Shown piece after piece: positions 51,641 to 60,436 of a stretch of 64,000 nt of DNA (positions within the stretch are counted from its first letter, which is position 1; the number at the start of each line of letters is the position of its first letter). The stretch spans positions 806,001-870,000 of the forward strand of contig NZ_QWFZ01000003.1 in assembly GCF_003576315.1 (NCBI RefSeq), given 5' to 3'. The notes under the pieces were generated by a model. The model was not told the origin of the DNA. It made no database searches and worked only from the letters and a program-made list of their open reading frames with translations. This stretch comes from Henriciella mobilis. Lineage in GTDB: Bacteria; Pseudomonadota; Alphaproteobacteria; Caulobacterales; Hyphomonadaceae. The position numbers were made by a program, and so were the translations under genes.

Positions 51641-52081
51641 ATGCCGGCGCTATCCGGCGATCTCGGCGCCAGGGAAATCATCCGCCTGCTTGGCCTCAAA
51701 CCCCACCCCGAAGGCGGGCACTATGCCGAAATCTATCGCAGCGCGGGCGAGGGCCGGGGCGCCTGCACGACAATCTACTACCTGCTCGAAGCCGATGAGG
51801 TGTCCGCCTGGCACCGGGTCGACGCCGACGAGGTGTGGGCCTGGCATGCCGGCGGCCCATTGTCGCTGACCATCTCTCCGCCGGACGGCAAGGGCGCGGC
51901 GGCAAACACGCTCGGGCCCGATCTCCGCGCCGGGCAGAACCCGCATCTGGTCGTGCCGAAGGATCACTGGCAGACGGCTGAGAGCCTTGGCGCCTGGACG
52001 CTGGTGAGCTGCTTCGTGGCGCCGGGCTTCGAGTTTGCCGGCTTCGAACTCGCGCCTGAGGGCTGGCGCCCGCAAACCTGA
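51641..52081 (+). CDS. DUF985 cupin-like protein
   Basis: The 146-residue protein matches DUF985: IIRLLGLKPHPEGGHYAEIYRS (given in part), AWHRVDADEVWAWHAGGPL with cupin-type His/Glu metal ligands, LVVPKDHWQTAESLGAWTLVSCFVAPGF (part). Function unknown; likely a small-molecule binding or isomerase-like cupin. Starts two bases after the gloB stop, so it may be in the same operon. Confidence 0.88.
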   Translation: MPALSGDLGAREIIRLLGLKPHPEGGHYAEIYRSAGEGRGACTTIYYLLEADEVSAWHRVDADEVWAWHAGGPLSLTISPPDGKGAAANTLGPDLRAGQNPHLVVPKDHWQTAESLGAWTLVSCFVAPGFEFAGFELAPEGWRPQT

Positions 52082-52088
52082 GCAAAGC

Positions 52089-52883
52089 TCAGCCTGCGGT
52101 CGCGCCGCCATCGATGACCAGTTCCGCCCCGGTCATGTAGCTGCTTTCATCCGAGGCGAGGAACAGCATGCCGTTCACAATTTCCTGGATCGTGCCGGCG
52201 CGCCCGAACGGGACACCCTCGGCGGTCATGCCGGCAAGCGTTGCATCGCGCGGCATGTTGCTGTCAGCCCCTTCGGCGGTTCCGATCAGCGTGTCCCAGA
52301 TGGCGGTCGAGACGATGCCAGGGTGGATGGAATTGACCCGGATGCCGTCCTTGGCCTCAGCGCATTCAAGCGCGACGGATTTGGTGAAGCTGCGCACGGC
52401 GGCCTTCGTCGCGCAATAGCAGGAAAAATTCGCGGTCGAGCGGATGCCGGCTATGGATGAGACGTTGATGATGTTGCCTTTGCCTGCCGATTTCATCAGC
52501 GGCAGGGCATGCTTCACACCCAGGAAGACACCGTCCACATTCACCGCCATCATCTTGCGCCAGAGCGACAGCTCCATCTCGTGTGCAAGGCCGGTCATGC
52601 CAATCCCGGCATTGTTGATCAGCACATCGAGGCGTCCATGATCCTTGCGAATGCCATCGATGACACCGGCCCATGCGTCTTCGGAGGTGACGTCGTGCTC
52701 GAGGAATTGCGCCCGGCCGCCGGCTGTCTCGATCTCGGAAACGAGCGACTGGCCTGCTTCAGCCTCGATATCGGTCGCGACGATGATGGCGCCCTCTGCG
52801 GCGAAGCTGAGCGCAGCCTGCCGGCCGATCCCCTTGGCGGCCCCGGTAATACAGACCACGCGGTCCTGGAATCGATGTGTCAT
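52089..52883 (-). CDS. Short-chain dehydrogenase/reductase
   Basis: The 264-residue protein starts MTHRFQDRVVCITGAAKGIG, with an NAD(P) site ITGAAKGIGRQAA. NNAGIGMTG, then Ser in INVSSIAGI and Tyr/Lys in YCATKAAVRSF complete the active site. GAGGGAG precedes this ATG; the upstream Met at 52940 is not needed. Relatives act on steroids, sugars or hydroxyacyl compounds. It lies 102 bases after the HMG-CoA lyase gene on the same strand and may belong to leucine or acyl-CoA metabolism. Confidence 0.9.
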   Translation of the reverse strand: MTHRFQDRVVCITGAAKGIGRQAALSFAAEGAIIVATDIEAEAGQSLVSEIETAGGRAQFLEHDVTSEDAWAGVIDGIRKDHGRLDVLINNAGIGMTGLAHEMELSLWRKMMAVNVDGVFLGVKHALPLMKSAGKGNIINVSSIAGIRSTANFSCYCATKAAVRSFTKSVALECAEAKDGIRVNSIHPGIVSTAIWDTLIGTAEGADSNMPRDATLAGMTAEGVPFGRAGTIQEIVNGMLFLASDESSYMTGAELVIDGGATAG

Positions 52884-52985
52884 CTGTTGTCTCCCTCCTC
52901 TTCGAGCCGCTGTGCGAGGGGCTCTGATATTCGTCGACAAGAACGCGAGCGCAATTGCCGCGCAAGTCTGACGCGAGGGCAGCGA

Positions 52986-53882
52986 TCAGGCGGGGAAAGG
53001 GCCGGCCTTGCTCAAGCTGGAACTGACGGGATGGCCGAGAACGGTTTCCAGCCATTTGGCTGTTTCGATCAGCTTCGACAGGTCCAGCCCGGTCTCGAAA
53101 CCCGAGCGCTCCAGCATGTAGACAACATCCTCTGTCGCGACATTCCCGGTCGCCGCCGGCGCAAAGGGGCAGCCGCCAATCCCGCCGCAGCTGGCGTCGA
53201 TGACGTCCACGCCCTCCTCGATGGCGGCGGCGACATTGGCAAGCGCGGCGCCGCGCGTGTCATGGAAGTGCATGCGCAGGAAGACGTCGGGCGCCTCGAT
53301 CAGCACGCGCTCGATCAGGGCACGCACCTGCCAGGGCGAGGCCACCCCGATCGTATCGCCGAGGGCCAGCTCGCCGATCCCGGCCCTTTGCGCCCGGGCC
53401 GCGAGGTTGGCCACGACAGCCGGGTCCACCTCTCCATCATAAGGGTCGCCAAACGCCACCGAGATGGTTGCAGACAGGGGAATGCCGGCCTCATGGATCA
53501 GCGGGGCGCACTGCTCCAGCATGTCGGCGCTTTCCGATGGGCTCATGCCCTGGTTGCGCCGGCCGAAGCCTTCACCCGCGACAAGCACGAAATTGATCTC
53601 GTCGGCTTTTGCATCGATGGCGCGGCGAACGCCCTTCTCGTTAAGCGCCAGCGCGATATGACGGGTCGACCGGGACCGGTCGAGGCCCATGAAGACTTCA
53701 GCGCTGTCGGCCATTTTCGGCACAGCCTTGGGTGAGACGAAGCTGCCGGACTCCATCCGCCTTACGCCACATGCCTCCAGCCGGGCGATGAATTCCAGCT
53801 TCTGGGCCGTCGTCAGATTGCCCGGATCGTTCTGCAGTCCATCGCGCGGGCCGACTTCAACTATATCGATGCGTCTTGTCAT
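52986..53882 (-). CDS. mvaB: Hydroxymethylglutaryl-CoA lyase
   Basis: The 298-residue HMGL-like TIM-barrel enzyme cleaves HMG-CoA to acetyl-CoA and acetoacetate, the last step of leucine degradation. Catalytic Arg/Asp in VGPRDGLQNDP, metal His in MHFHDTRG, and the mobile Cys loop GGIGGCPFAPAATGN. The other leucine genes (liuABCD) are absent, so the substrate assignment comes from sequence. The divergent neighbour is a CaiB-type CoA-transferase. Confidence 0.93.
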   Translation of the reverse strand: MTRRIDIVEVGPRDGLQNDPGNLTTAQKLEFIARLEACGVRRMESGSFVSPKAVPKMADSAEVFMGLDRSRSTRHIALALNEKGVRRAIDAKADEINFVLVAGEGFGRRNQGMSPSESADMLEQCAPLIHEAGIPLSATISVAFGDPYDGEVDPAVVANLAARAQRAGIGELALGDTIGVASPWQVRALIERVLIEAPDVFLRMHFHDTRGAALANVAAAIEEGVDVIDASCGGIGGCPFAPAATGNVATEDVVYMLERSGFETGLDLSKLIETAKWLETVLGHPVSSSLSKAGPFPA

Positions 53883-53911
53883 GAGCGTCTTCTAGTGCTG
53901 TTGGAGATCAG

Positions 53912-55105
53912 ATGACAGACCCAATATTACCGCTTGCCGGCCTACGCGTCCTTGAACTCGGCCAATTGATCGCCGGGCCTTTCTGCGGCCAGCTGCTAGG
54001 CGACTTCGGCGCCGAAGTGATCAAGATCGAGGCGCCCGACGCACCGGACCCGGCCCGCGGCTGGGGCGCCGCCAAGGTCGATGGCCAGAGCCTCTTCTGG
54101 CCGATCATCGCGCGCAACAAGAAGTCGATGACGCTGAACCTGCGCACCGAACGTGGCCAGGCCATCCTCAAGGACCTTGTCGAAACAGCGGACGTGCTGG
54201 TGGAGAATTTCAGGCCGGGCACGCTCGAACGCTGGGGCCTTGGCCCGGACGTCCTGCATGCCATCAATCCGCGCCTCGTGATCACGCGGGTCTCCGGCTA
54301 TGGCCAGACGGGTCCGGAAAGCCACAAGGCGGGTTATGCCAGCGTCGGGGAAGCGAAGGGCGGCCTGCGTCACCTGATCGGTGAGCCGGACCGGCTGCCT
54401 GCCCGCGCGGGTGTCTCGCTGGGCGACACAATGACCGGCACGTTTGCGGCGCTTGGGACAATGTTGGCGCTATTTGCGCGTGAGCGCACCGGCAAGGGCC
54501 AGGTCGTCGATGCGGCTATCTATGAGAGCGTCATGGCCTTCATGGAAAGCCTCATCCCGGAATATGCCCTGGCTGGGCACACGCGCGAGCGCACCGGGCC
54601 GATCCTGCCGAAGATCGCCCCGTCCGGCGTCTACCCGTGTGCGGACGGACTGGTCATCATCGGGGCCAACCAGGACACGCTGTTCCGCCGGCTGTCTGCG
54701 ATGTGCGGCAAGGACTGGGCGGATGATCCGCGCTACGCCACGCATGATGCGCGCGGCGAGAACCAGCAGGACCTGGATGAAAAGATCAGCGCCTGGACGC
54801 GCCAGCACCCGGTCGCTGACGTGCTGGCCCGGTGCGAGGAACACGGTGTGCCCTGCGGCCCCGTCAACACGGCAAGGGACATGCTGGCGGATGCCCATAT
54901 CGCGGCGCGAGAAGCGATCATCAAAGTCGCGCATCCCCTTCTTGGCGAGGTGCCGATGCAGGGCGTCTTCCCGAAACTGTCGGACACGCCGGGCAGGGTC
55001 GACAGGGCCGGGCCGGCGCTTGGTGAAAATACCAGCGAGATTCTCGCGGCGATCGGCTATGACGAGAAAGCGCAGGCCGGACTCAGGCAGGAGGGCGTCA
55101 TCTGA
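53912..55105 (+). CDS. CaiB/BaiF family (class III) CoA-transferase
   Basis: The 397-residue enzyme moves CoA between carboxylic acids. LRVLELGQLIAGPFCGQLLGDFGAEVIKIE (given in part, residues about 9-38), NKKSMTLNLRTERGQ, and the catalytic Asp probably in GVSLGDTMTGTFAALG (near residue 169). C-terminal CGPVNTARDMLADAH is also typical. It is divergent from HMG-CoA lyase (29-base gap), so both may serve an acyl-CoA acid such as glutarate, mesaconate or succinyl acceptors; substrate unknown. It overlaps hisI by one base. Confidence 0.93.
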   Translation: MTDPILPLAGLRVLELGQLIAGPFCGQLLGDFGAEVIKIEAPDAPDPARGWGAAKVDGQSLFWPIIARNKKSMTLNLRTERGQAILKDLVETADVLVENFRPGTLERWGLGPDVLHAINPRLVITRVSGYGQTGPESHKAGYASVGEAKGGLRHLIGEPDRLPARAGVSLGDTMTGTFAALGTMLALFARERTGKGQVVDAAIYESVMAFMESLIPEYALAGHTRERTGPILPKIAPSGVYPCADGLVIIGANQDTLFRRLSAMCGKDWADDPRYATHDARGENQQDLDEKISAWTRQHPVADVLARCEEHGVPCGPVNTARDMLADAHIAAREAIIKVAHPLLGEVPMQGVFPKLSDTPGRVDRAGPALGENTSEILAAIGYDEKAQAGLRQEGVI

Positions 55106-55506
55106 TGTCGACATACAAACACCCGCTTGAAGGGGCCTCTCAGGACGAGACCCTCGAAATCAGGCCACGGTTCAACGCCGACGGGCTCGTCGCGGCGATT
55201 GCACAGGACGTCGAGACCGATGAGGTCCTGATGCTGGCCTGGATGAATGCCGATGCGCTGGCGCAGACGATCCGGACCGGCCGGGCGACGTACTGGTCGC
55301 GCTCGCGCGAGGCGCTCTGGGTCAAGGGCGAGAGTTCGGGCCATACCCAGGAAGTTGCCGACATTCTGGTCGACTGCGACCAGGACGCGGTGCTCCTGAA
55401 AGTGCGCCAGCGCGGCGCTGCCTGCCACACCGATCGCAAGAGCTGTTTTTATCGCCGCATCGACGCGGCCGGGTCTGCGCTTTCTTTCACAGGGACGGAC
55501 GGTTAG
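55105..55506 (+). CDS. hisI: Phosphoribosyl-AMP cyclohydrolase
   Basis: The 133-residue Zn/Mg enzyme opens the purine ring of PR-AMP in histidine synthesis. VLMLAWMNADALAQTI, GRATYWSRSREALWVKGESS (part), DCDQDAVLLKVRQRG and the Cys-containing ACHTDRKSCFYR are diagnostic. No PR-ATP pyrophosphatase domain (HisE) is fused. It is encoded alone, away from other his genes, and coupled to a CoA-transferase by TGATG. Confidence 0.95.
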   Translation: MSTYKHPLEGASQDETLEIRPRFNADGLVAAIAQDVETDEVLMLAWMNADALAQTIRTGRATYWSRSREALWVKGESSGHTQEVADILVDCDQDAVLLKVRQRGAACHTDRKSCFYRRIDAAGSALSFTGTDG

Positions 55507-55549
55507 AGTCCGCAGGGAATCACAGGGTATTTTTTACGGGGTTAGTCTG

Positions 55550-56509
55550 ATGAAACAGATCGTACTTGCAACGGCCAGCGCATTCATCCTTGCCATGGCG
55601 GCGTGTTCAGGCCCGGCGGGGAACGAGGGGGCGAACAGCGAGACCGATGCACCGGAAACCGATACTGGCGCGACCGATGCGGTCGTCGCGCCGGAGACGG
55701 CTTCCGAAGAAGGTGTCGATGCGCTGCAGCTCATCAAGCTCGATTGCGGCAGCATCTACGTCTCCGACCTCGATATCTTCTCGACCGCCGGCGACTATGC
55801 TGGCCAGTCCGACACCTTTACCGACACCTGCTGGCTCATCCGCCACCCTGAGGGCGACCTGCTCTGGGACCTCGGCCTGCCGGGCATCCTGACGACGCAG
55901 GACGAACAGACGACTGGTGTCTTCACCGTTTCTCTCGAAAAGACGATCGCCGAGCAGCTCGCCGAGCGCGACCTCTCCATGTCGGATATCGAATACGTCT
56001 CCATCTCGCACAGCCATTTCGACCATTCCGGACAGGTCGACCTCATCGATGGTTCGACCTGGCTCGTGAACCAGCTCGAATACGATCACATGTTCCCTGA
56101 GCCCGACGTCTCCGAAGAAGCGCCTGCTGAGGATGCCGAAACCGAAGGCGGCGCGGATGCGGGCAGCCAGTTCCCCGGCTTCGAGGTGCTCCAGCATGAG
56201 ATCATCCTCGACAATCACGATGTCTTCGGCGACGGCTCGGTGATCATCTTCATGACGCCCGGCCACACGCCTGGCCATGCCGCGCTGCTGGTGAACCTGC
56301 CGGAGACCGGTCCTGTCATGCTGACCGGCGATCTCTATCACCGCACTGAAAGCCGCGAGCTGAAGCGCGTGCCGCAATTCAATACGAGCGAGGCCGAAAC
56401 GCTGGAATCGATGGAAGCGTTCGAGGACCGTGCCGCCGAACTCGGCGCCAAGGTCATCATCCAGCACGAGCCGGCCGATACGGACGACCTGCCTGAGGTG
56501 ATGCGCTAG
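55550..56509 (+). CDS. MBL-fold hydrolase lipoprotein, N-acyl homoserine lactonase-like
   Basis: The 319-residue protein has a lipobox at AAC (Cys19, LAMAACSG) and then an acidic linker. The metallo-beta-lactamase core shows HSHFDHSG (154-161) and TPGHTPGHAALL (His239), as in AHL lactonases such as AttM/AiiB. Residues 183-206 form an acidic insert not found in the short lactonases. Quorum quenching or other lactone hydrolysis is possible. It is anchored outside the cytoplasm, which differs from most cytoplasmic AHL lactonases. Overlaps the next gene by 4 bases, convergent. Confidence 0.8.
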   Translation: MKQIVLATASAFILAMAACSGPAGNEGANSETDAPETDTGATDAVVAPETASEEGVDALQLIKLDCGSIYVSDLDIFSTAGDYAGQSDTFTDTCWLIRHPEGDLLWDLGLPGILTTQDEQTTGVFTVSLEKTIAEQLAERDLSMSDIEYVSISHSHFDHSGQVDLIDGSTWLVNQLEYDHMFPEPDVSEEAPAEDAETEGGADAGSQFPGFEVLQHEIILDNHDVFGDGSVIIFMTPGHTPGHAALLVNLPETGPVMLTGDLYHRTESRELKRVPQFNTSEAETLESMEAFEDRAAELGAKVIIQHEPADTDDLPEVMR

Positions 56510-57477
56510 TCGCTCTCGGCCGCCGGATCGCCAAGGAGCTGCTTCAGGGCTGCGATCTGCATGTCGAAGGCCAGCGTGCCCGGCGCGACGAGTTCGACAT
56601 GACCGCTCGCGGGAACGTTGACATAGTCGGCCGCTCCACCGGCTGCCTTGATCTTCTCTGTAAGCCCGCGGCCAAGTTCCGGCGGAGCGATCCGGTCCAG
56701 TGCACCATTCACGCTGATAATACGCGTATCGAGCGGCAGGAACTCAGCCGGTGAAGTGTCGGAGAAGACGTTCGGCCGTTCCTCGCTCGGGGCACCGGTC
56801 AGAGTGTCCAGGATATTGGCGAGGCAGGTCGGCGCGGTGACAGGCGCGGAGGCTTCGAGGTCTGCGAGCCCGCCGGAGTTGATCACGCCAGCCAGCTCCA
56901 GAGGCGCTGCCGCGAAAAGCGGGCTGGCCTCGGGCAGGTTTGCGCGCGCCGCCGTCCAGACTGCCAGGTGCCCGCCTGCAGAATGACCGAAGGCTGCGAC
57001 GCGACGGGTTTCGAGACCGAGCGCTGCGCCATGCCTGGCTAGCGCGTCAGCCGCATTTGCCACATCCAGAAACGTTCCGGGATAGCCACCGCCTTCTTCG
57101 TCGACGCCGCGATACTCCACGTTCCAGACAGCGAAGCCCTCGATGCGGAGCGCCTCGGCCGCATAGTTCATGAGCGTGCGGTCCGCGATGGCCTTCTGCC
57201 AGCAGCCGCCATGGATCATCAACACCGTCGGGTGCGGGCCGGCGCCCTCCGGCAGCCAGACATCAACCACATCGATGTCCGGATCGGGTCCGATCTCGAT
57301 TGACCGGCTTGGCTCCGGCCTGTCGCGGCTGAGAAGGTCGGACCACTGCATCAGACTGGCGGGGCGCTCTGTCTCAACCGCGGCTTCGTCGCCTGCAGGG
57401 GCTTCGCCCGGCGGCGGCGTTGTGCAGGCAGCGGCAAGCGCGGCGCCTGCGGCGATCATGATTGCGCGGCATCTCAT
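56506..57477 (-). CDS. Alpha/beta hydrolase lipoprotein with HGGxW motif (formamidase-like)
   Basis: The 323-residue protein starts MRCRAIMIAAGAALAAAC with a lipobox (Cys18). Its motifs HGGCW (89-93) and GHSAGGHLA (164-172) resemble arylformamidase (AFMID type) and related lipases; catalytic Ser166. Asp and His appear near residues 250 and 290 (SVNGALDRIAPPE, ASGHVEL). The Met at 57519 is upstream of the signal peptide, so 57477 is preferred. Its divergence from kynU hints at kynurenine metabolism, though an exported formamidase would be unusual. Confidence 0.75.
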   Translation of the reverse strand: MRCRAIMIAAGAALAAACTTPPPGEAPAGDEAAVETERPASLMQWSDLLSRDRPEPSRSIEIGPDPDIDVVDVWLPEGAGPHPTVLMIHGGCWQKAIADRTLMNYAAEALRIEGFAVWNVEYRGVDEEGGGYPGTFLDVANAADALARHGAALGLETRRVAAFGHSAGGHLAVWTAARANLPEASPLFAAAPLELAGVINSGGLADLEASAPVTAPTCLANILDTLTGAPSEERPNVFSDTSPAEFLPLDTRIISVNGALDRIAPPELGRGLTEKIKAAGGAADYVNVPASGHVELVAPGTLAFDMQIAALKQLLGDPAAESD

Positions 57478-57548
57478 GCATTGCCCTTTCCCTTTCCGAC
57501 GGTTCAATGAGTACGGCACGCGTAATCCGTTGCAAGGGAAAGGTCCTC

Positions 57549-58778
57549 ATGAGTTATGTCATTCCCGCAGACCGGGGCGAGGCAGAGGCGCTGGACAGCC
57601 ACGACCTGCTTGGCCATGCGCGCGAATTGTTCGACCTGCCGGACGGCAAGACCTACCTTGTTGGCCATTCCCTGGGGCCTGCAACGCATTCTGCGCTCGA
57701 TGAGCTGGAGCGGACGGCGTCCGGCCACTGGCGCAATGAACTGGTCAAGGCGTGGAATTCGGCCGGCTGGTTTGACCTGCCGCGCACGGTCGGCGCATCG
57801 CTCGCCCGCCTGATCGGCGCGCGCCAGGATGAAGTCATCATCGCTGACAGTGTTTCGATCAACCTGTTCAAACTTGCAGCCGCCGCCCGGTCGATTGCGA
57901 GAACGCCGGCACTGATTGTCGAGGAAGATGAATTCCCGACCGACCAGTATATCATCGAAGCGCTCTCGCAGCTCAGTGGACGTGACTTTGTGCGCGCGAA
58001 ATCCGGTGACGGGCTCGCCCATCTTGAGCGCTCAGGCGGCGTGCTGGTTCTCAGCGCGGTAAACTACCGATCCGGCGAGATCCGCAATATGGCGGCCGCC
58101 GAAGGCGTTGCGCATTCGTCTGGAGGCGTGATTGTCTGGGACCTTAGCCATGCGACCGGCGTCACAGATGTGAACCTGCAAGAGGCGGGTGCGCGACTCG
58201 CAACAGGGTGCACCTACAAATACCTGAACGGTGGCCCGGGGGCGCCTTCCTTCCTCTATGTACGTGCCGATACGATTTCTCGGCTTGAAAGTCCGCTGCC
58301 GGGCTGGATGGGCCATGAAAAGCCCTTTGCCTTTGAGCCGGTATATGCACCGGCAAGCGGCATCCAGCGTTTTGCGTCCGGCACCCCGCCGATCCTGTCC
58401 CTTGCGGCCCTGTCAGGCGCGCTCGAAGTCTTTGAGAGCATCGACATGAGCCTCGTCCACGACAAGGCGAGAGCGCTCGGCGAGCTTGTTATCGCCCGCG
58501 CCGATGCGCTTGGACTCGAGGTCGCTTCACCGCGCGATGGGCGCAGGCGCGGTGGTCATGTCAGTCTGCGTCATCCGAACGGCTACGAGATTGTCCAGGC
58601 GCTTATCCATCGCGGCATCCTCGCCGACTTCCGCGAACCGGACACGATCCGTTTCGGCCTTTCGCCGCTTTTCCTGCGGTTCACCGACGTCTGGGACGCG
58701 CTTGATGCGCTCGCCGACATACTCGCAACCCGCGCCTGGGACGACCCGGCCTTCCGCCAGCGCTCAAAAGTGACATGA
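57549..58778 (+). CDS. kynU: Kynureninase
   Basis: The 409-residue PLP enzyme cleaves kynurenine (and 3-hydroxykynurenine) to anthranilate and alanine. Motifs: VGHSLGPATHSALDELER, GHWRNELVKAWNSAGWFDLP (part), DLSHATG and Lys224 in TYKYLNGGPGAPSFLYV, RFASGTPPILSLAAL. No kynA or kynB is adjacent apart from the divergent AFMID-like lipoprotein. The Met at 57549 follows AAGG, chosen over 57462. Confidence 0.88.
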   Translation: MSYVIPADRGEAEALDSHDLLGHARELFDLPDGKTYLVGHSLGPATHSALDELERTASGHWRNELVKAWNSAGWFDLPRTVGASLARLIGARQDEVIIADSVSINLFKLAAAARSIARTPALIVEEDEFPTDQYIIEALSQLSGRDFVRAKSGDGLAHLERSGGVLVLSAVNYRSGEIRNMAAAEGVAHSSGGVIVWDLSHATGVTDVNLQEAGARLATGCTYKYLNGGPGAPSFLYVRADTISRLESPLPGWMGHEKPFAFEPVYAPASGIQRFASGTPPILSLAALSGALEVFESIDMSLVHDKARALGELVIARADALGLEVASPRDGRRRGGHVSLRHPNGYEIVQALIHRGILADFREPDTIRFGLSPLFLRFTDVWDALDALADILATRAWDDPAFRQRSKVT

Positions 58779-58781
58779 GCC

Positions 58782-58858
58782 TGGCGACCCCGGCGCGATT
58801 CGAACGCGCGACCTACAGATTAGGAATCTGTTGCTCTATCCTGCTGAGCTACGGGGTC
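58782..58858 (-). tRNA. tRNA-Arg (anticodon CCT)
   Basis: The 77-nt gene runs from 58858 to 58782 on the minus strand. Acceptor GACCCCG pairs with CGGGGTC, discriminator G, CCA encoded (58784-58782). Anticodon stem ACAGA/TCTGT with loop TTCCTAA gives CCT (58824-58822 read on the minus strand: 58824 is the third position, CC at 58826-58825), reading AGG. T-arm GCGCG-TTCGAAT-CGCGC is standard. It ends 3 bases from the kynU stop. Confidence 0.97.
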
Positions 58859-58910
58859 TTGCCAGAAAGTGTGCGATACCTTGTTTTTGCGTGGGGTTGA
58901 AGAGGCGGCG

Positions 58911-59678
58911 ATGCTGAGAAGGAAGATCCTTGCGGCTGTTGCCCTGTTTGTGGTCTGCGCCTGCTCGCCTTCCTCGCCGCTCGACAGCATGCAGCCGGGC
59001 GAGCGCGGGCGCGTGGTCAGAGTGATCGATGGCGACGCGCTGGTGCTGGATACCGGCCAGAGCGTCCGCCTTGTCGGCATCGAGGCGCCCGTGCGCGAGG
59101 GCCGTGACCGTCCCGGCGAGCCCTTTGCTGAGGAAGCTGCCCGCGAACTTGAGGATCTCGTCATGGGGCGGGACGTCCGGCTCTACTATCCCGGCCTGAC
59201 CCGCGACCGATATGACCGCGCGCTGGCCCATGTCGTGACGGCCGATAGCAAGGGTCCGGACTATTGGGTCAATCTCGAACTCGTGCGGCGCGGCGATGTT
59301 CGCGTCCGGCTCTATCCTGACACCGATGGCGGCGGCGAAACCCTGATGGAGGCCGAGAAGGCCGCCCGGGAAGAGGCGCGCGGCCTGTGGCGCCTGATCG
59401 CCTATGACGCCATCAATGCCAGCGATATCGCACCGGACAGGCGCGGCTTCCTCATCGTTGAGGGTGTGCTGGGCGACGAGGCGCCCCGCCCGAAGGAGGA
59501 GGTACGCACCATCCTCTGCACGCGGCGGATGCGCGGGGCCGACCTTGTGATCGACATGGCCTTTTCGGCCCGGCCGGCCTGTTCAGCCCCGGAAGGGACA
59601 GCCGTCCGCATACGCGGATGGACGAGCGGCCAGCGCCTTGAACTCGTCCATCCGCTGCATCTCGAAAGTCTTGACTGA
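58911..59678 (+). CDS. Thermonuclease (SNase-like) domain lipoprotein
   Basis: The 255-residue protein starts MLRRKILAAVALFVVCAC (lipobox CAC, Cys18); the GTG at 58869 is upstream. The SNase fold spans about residues 30-145: RVIDGDALVLDTGQSVRLVGIEAP, GEPFAEEAARELEDLV, and DRYDRALAHVV, with Arg/Glu/Arg positions of the active site recognisable. The C-terminal 100 residues are less clear. It may degrade extracellular or periplasmic DNA. Its promoter must overlap that of the divergent tRNA-Arg. Confidence 0.83.
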   Translation: MLRRKILAAVALFVVCACSPSSPLDSMQPGERGRVVRVIDGDALVLDTGQSVRLVGIEAPVREGRDRPGEPFAEEAARELEDLVMGRDVRLYYPGLTRDRYDRALAHVVTADSKGPDYWVNLELVRRGDVRVRLYPDTDGGGETLMEAEKAAREEARGLWRLIAYDAINASDIAPDRRGFLIVEGVLGDEAPRPKEEVRTILCTRRMRGADLVIDMAFSARPACSAPEGTAVRIRGWTSGQRLELVHPLHLESLD

Positions 59679-59689
59679 GGCTTTAAGGC

Positions 59690-60415
59690 CTAGCCGGCGA
59701 TGTACTGCGCGCCGTTCACAGTCATTGTTGCGCCCGTGATGAAGGCAGCTTCCTCGGAGGCGAGATAGGCGCACATGGAGGCGATCTCCTCGGCCTTGCC
59801 GAGACGGCCGACCGGAATGGTCGAAATGATTGACTCCAGAACCTTCTCCGGCACGGCGCGGACCATTTCCGTATCGATATAGCCCGGCGCGACCACGTTC
59901 ACCGTGATGCCCTTCTTGGCGCCTTCCTGGGCCAGCGCCTTGGTCAGGCCGATCAGGCCGGCCTTGGCGGCGGAATAGTTTGCCTGGCCGAACTGGCCTT
60001 TCTGCCCGTTGATGGACGAGATGTTGATGACCCGGCCGAAACCGCGCTCACGCATGCCATCCCAGACCTGGCGGGTCACGTTGAAGGCGGAGGTGAGGTC
60101 GACATCGATGACCTTGTCCCACTGCTCCTTGGTCATCTTGTGGAACGGGCCGTCCCAGGTGATGCCGGCATTGTTGACGACAACATCGACCGGGCCGAGA
60201 TCGCTCTCGATCTGCTTCAGGCCGGCACCGACGCCATCATAGTCCGAGACGTCGAACTTGTAGCACTTGATGCCGAGTTCCTGTTCACAGAGCTTGGCGG
60301 CTTCCTCGTTGCCGCCATAGTTCGCGGCGACGGCGTATCCGTCCTTTTTCAGGCGTTCGCTGATTGCGCGCCCGATACCTCTTGTACCACCTGTCACGAG
60401 GGCCACTCGTCCCAT
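59690..60415 (-). CDS. phaB: Acetoacetyl-CoA reductase
   Basis: The 241-residue NADPH enzyme makes (R)-3-hydroxybutyryl-CoA for polyhydroxybutyrate. VALVTGGTRGIGRAISERL, YKFDVSDYDGV, NNAGITWDGPF, Ser in INISSINGQKGQFGQANYSAAKAGL (part) with Tyr/Lys, and the substrate Gln/Ile-rich loop. It is divergent from phaR, which represses pha genes. phaA and phaC are not in the window. Confidence 0.95.
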   Translation of the reverse strand: MGRVALVTGGTRGIGRAISERLKKDGYAVAANYGGNEEAAKLCEQELGIKCYKFDVSDYDGVGAGLKQIESDLGPVDVVVNNAGITWDGPFHKMTKEQWDKVIDVDLTSAFNVTRQVWDGMRERGFGRVINISSINGQKGQFGQANYSAAKAGLIGLTKALAQEGAKKGITVNVVAPGYIDTEMVRAVPEKVLESIISTIPVGRLGKAEEIASMCAYLASEEAAFITGATMTVNGAQYIAG

Positions 60416-60436
60416 TTATTCCTCCCTGCTTATTGC

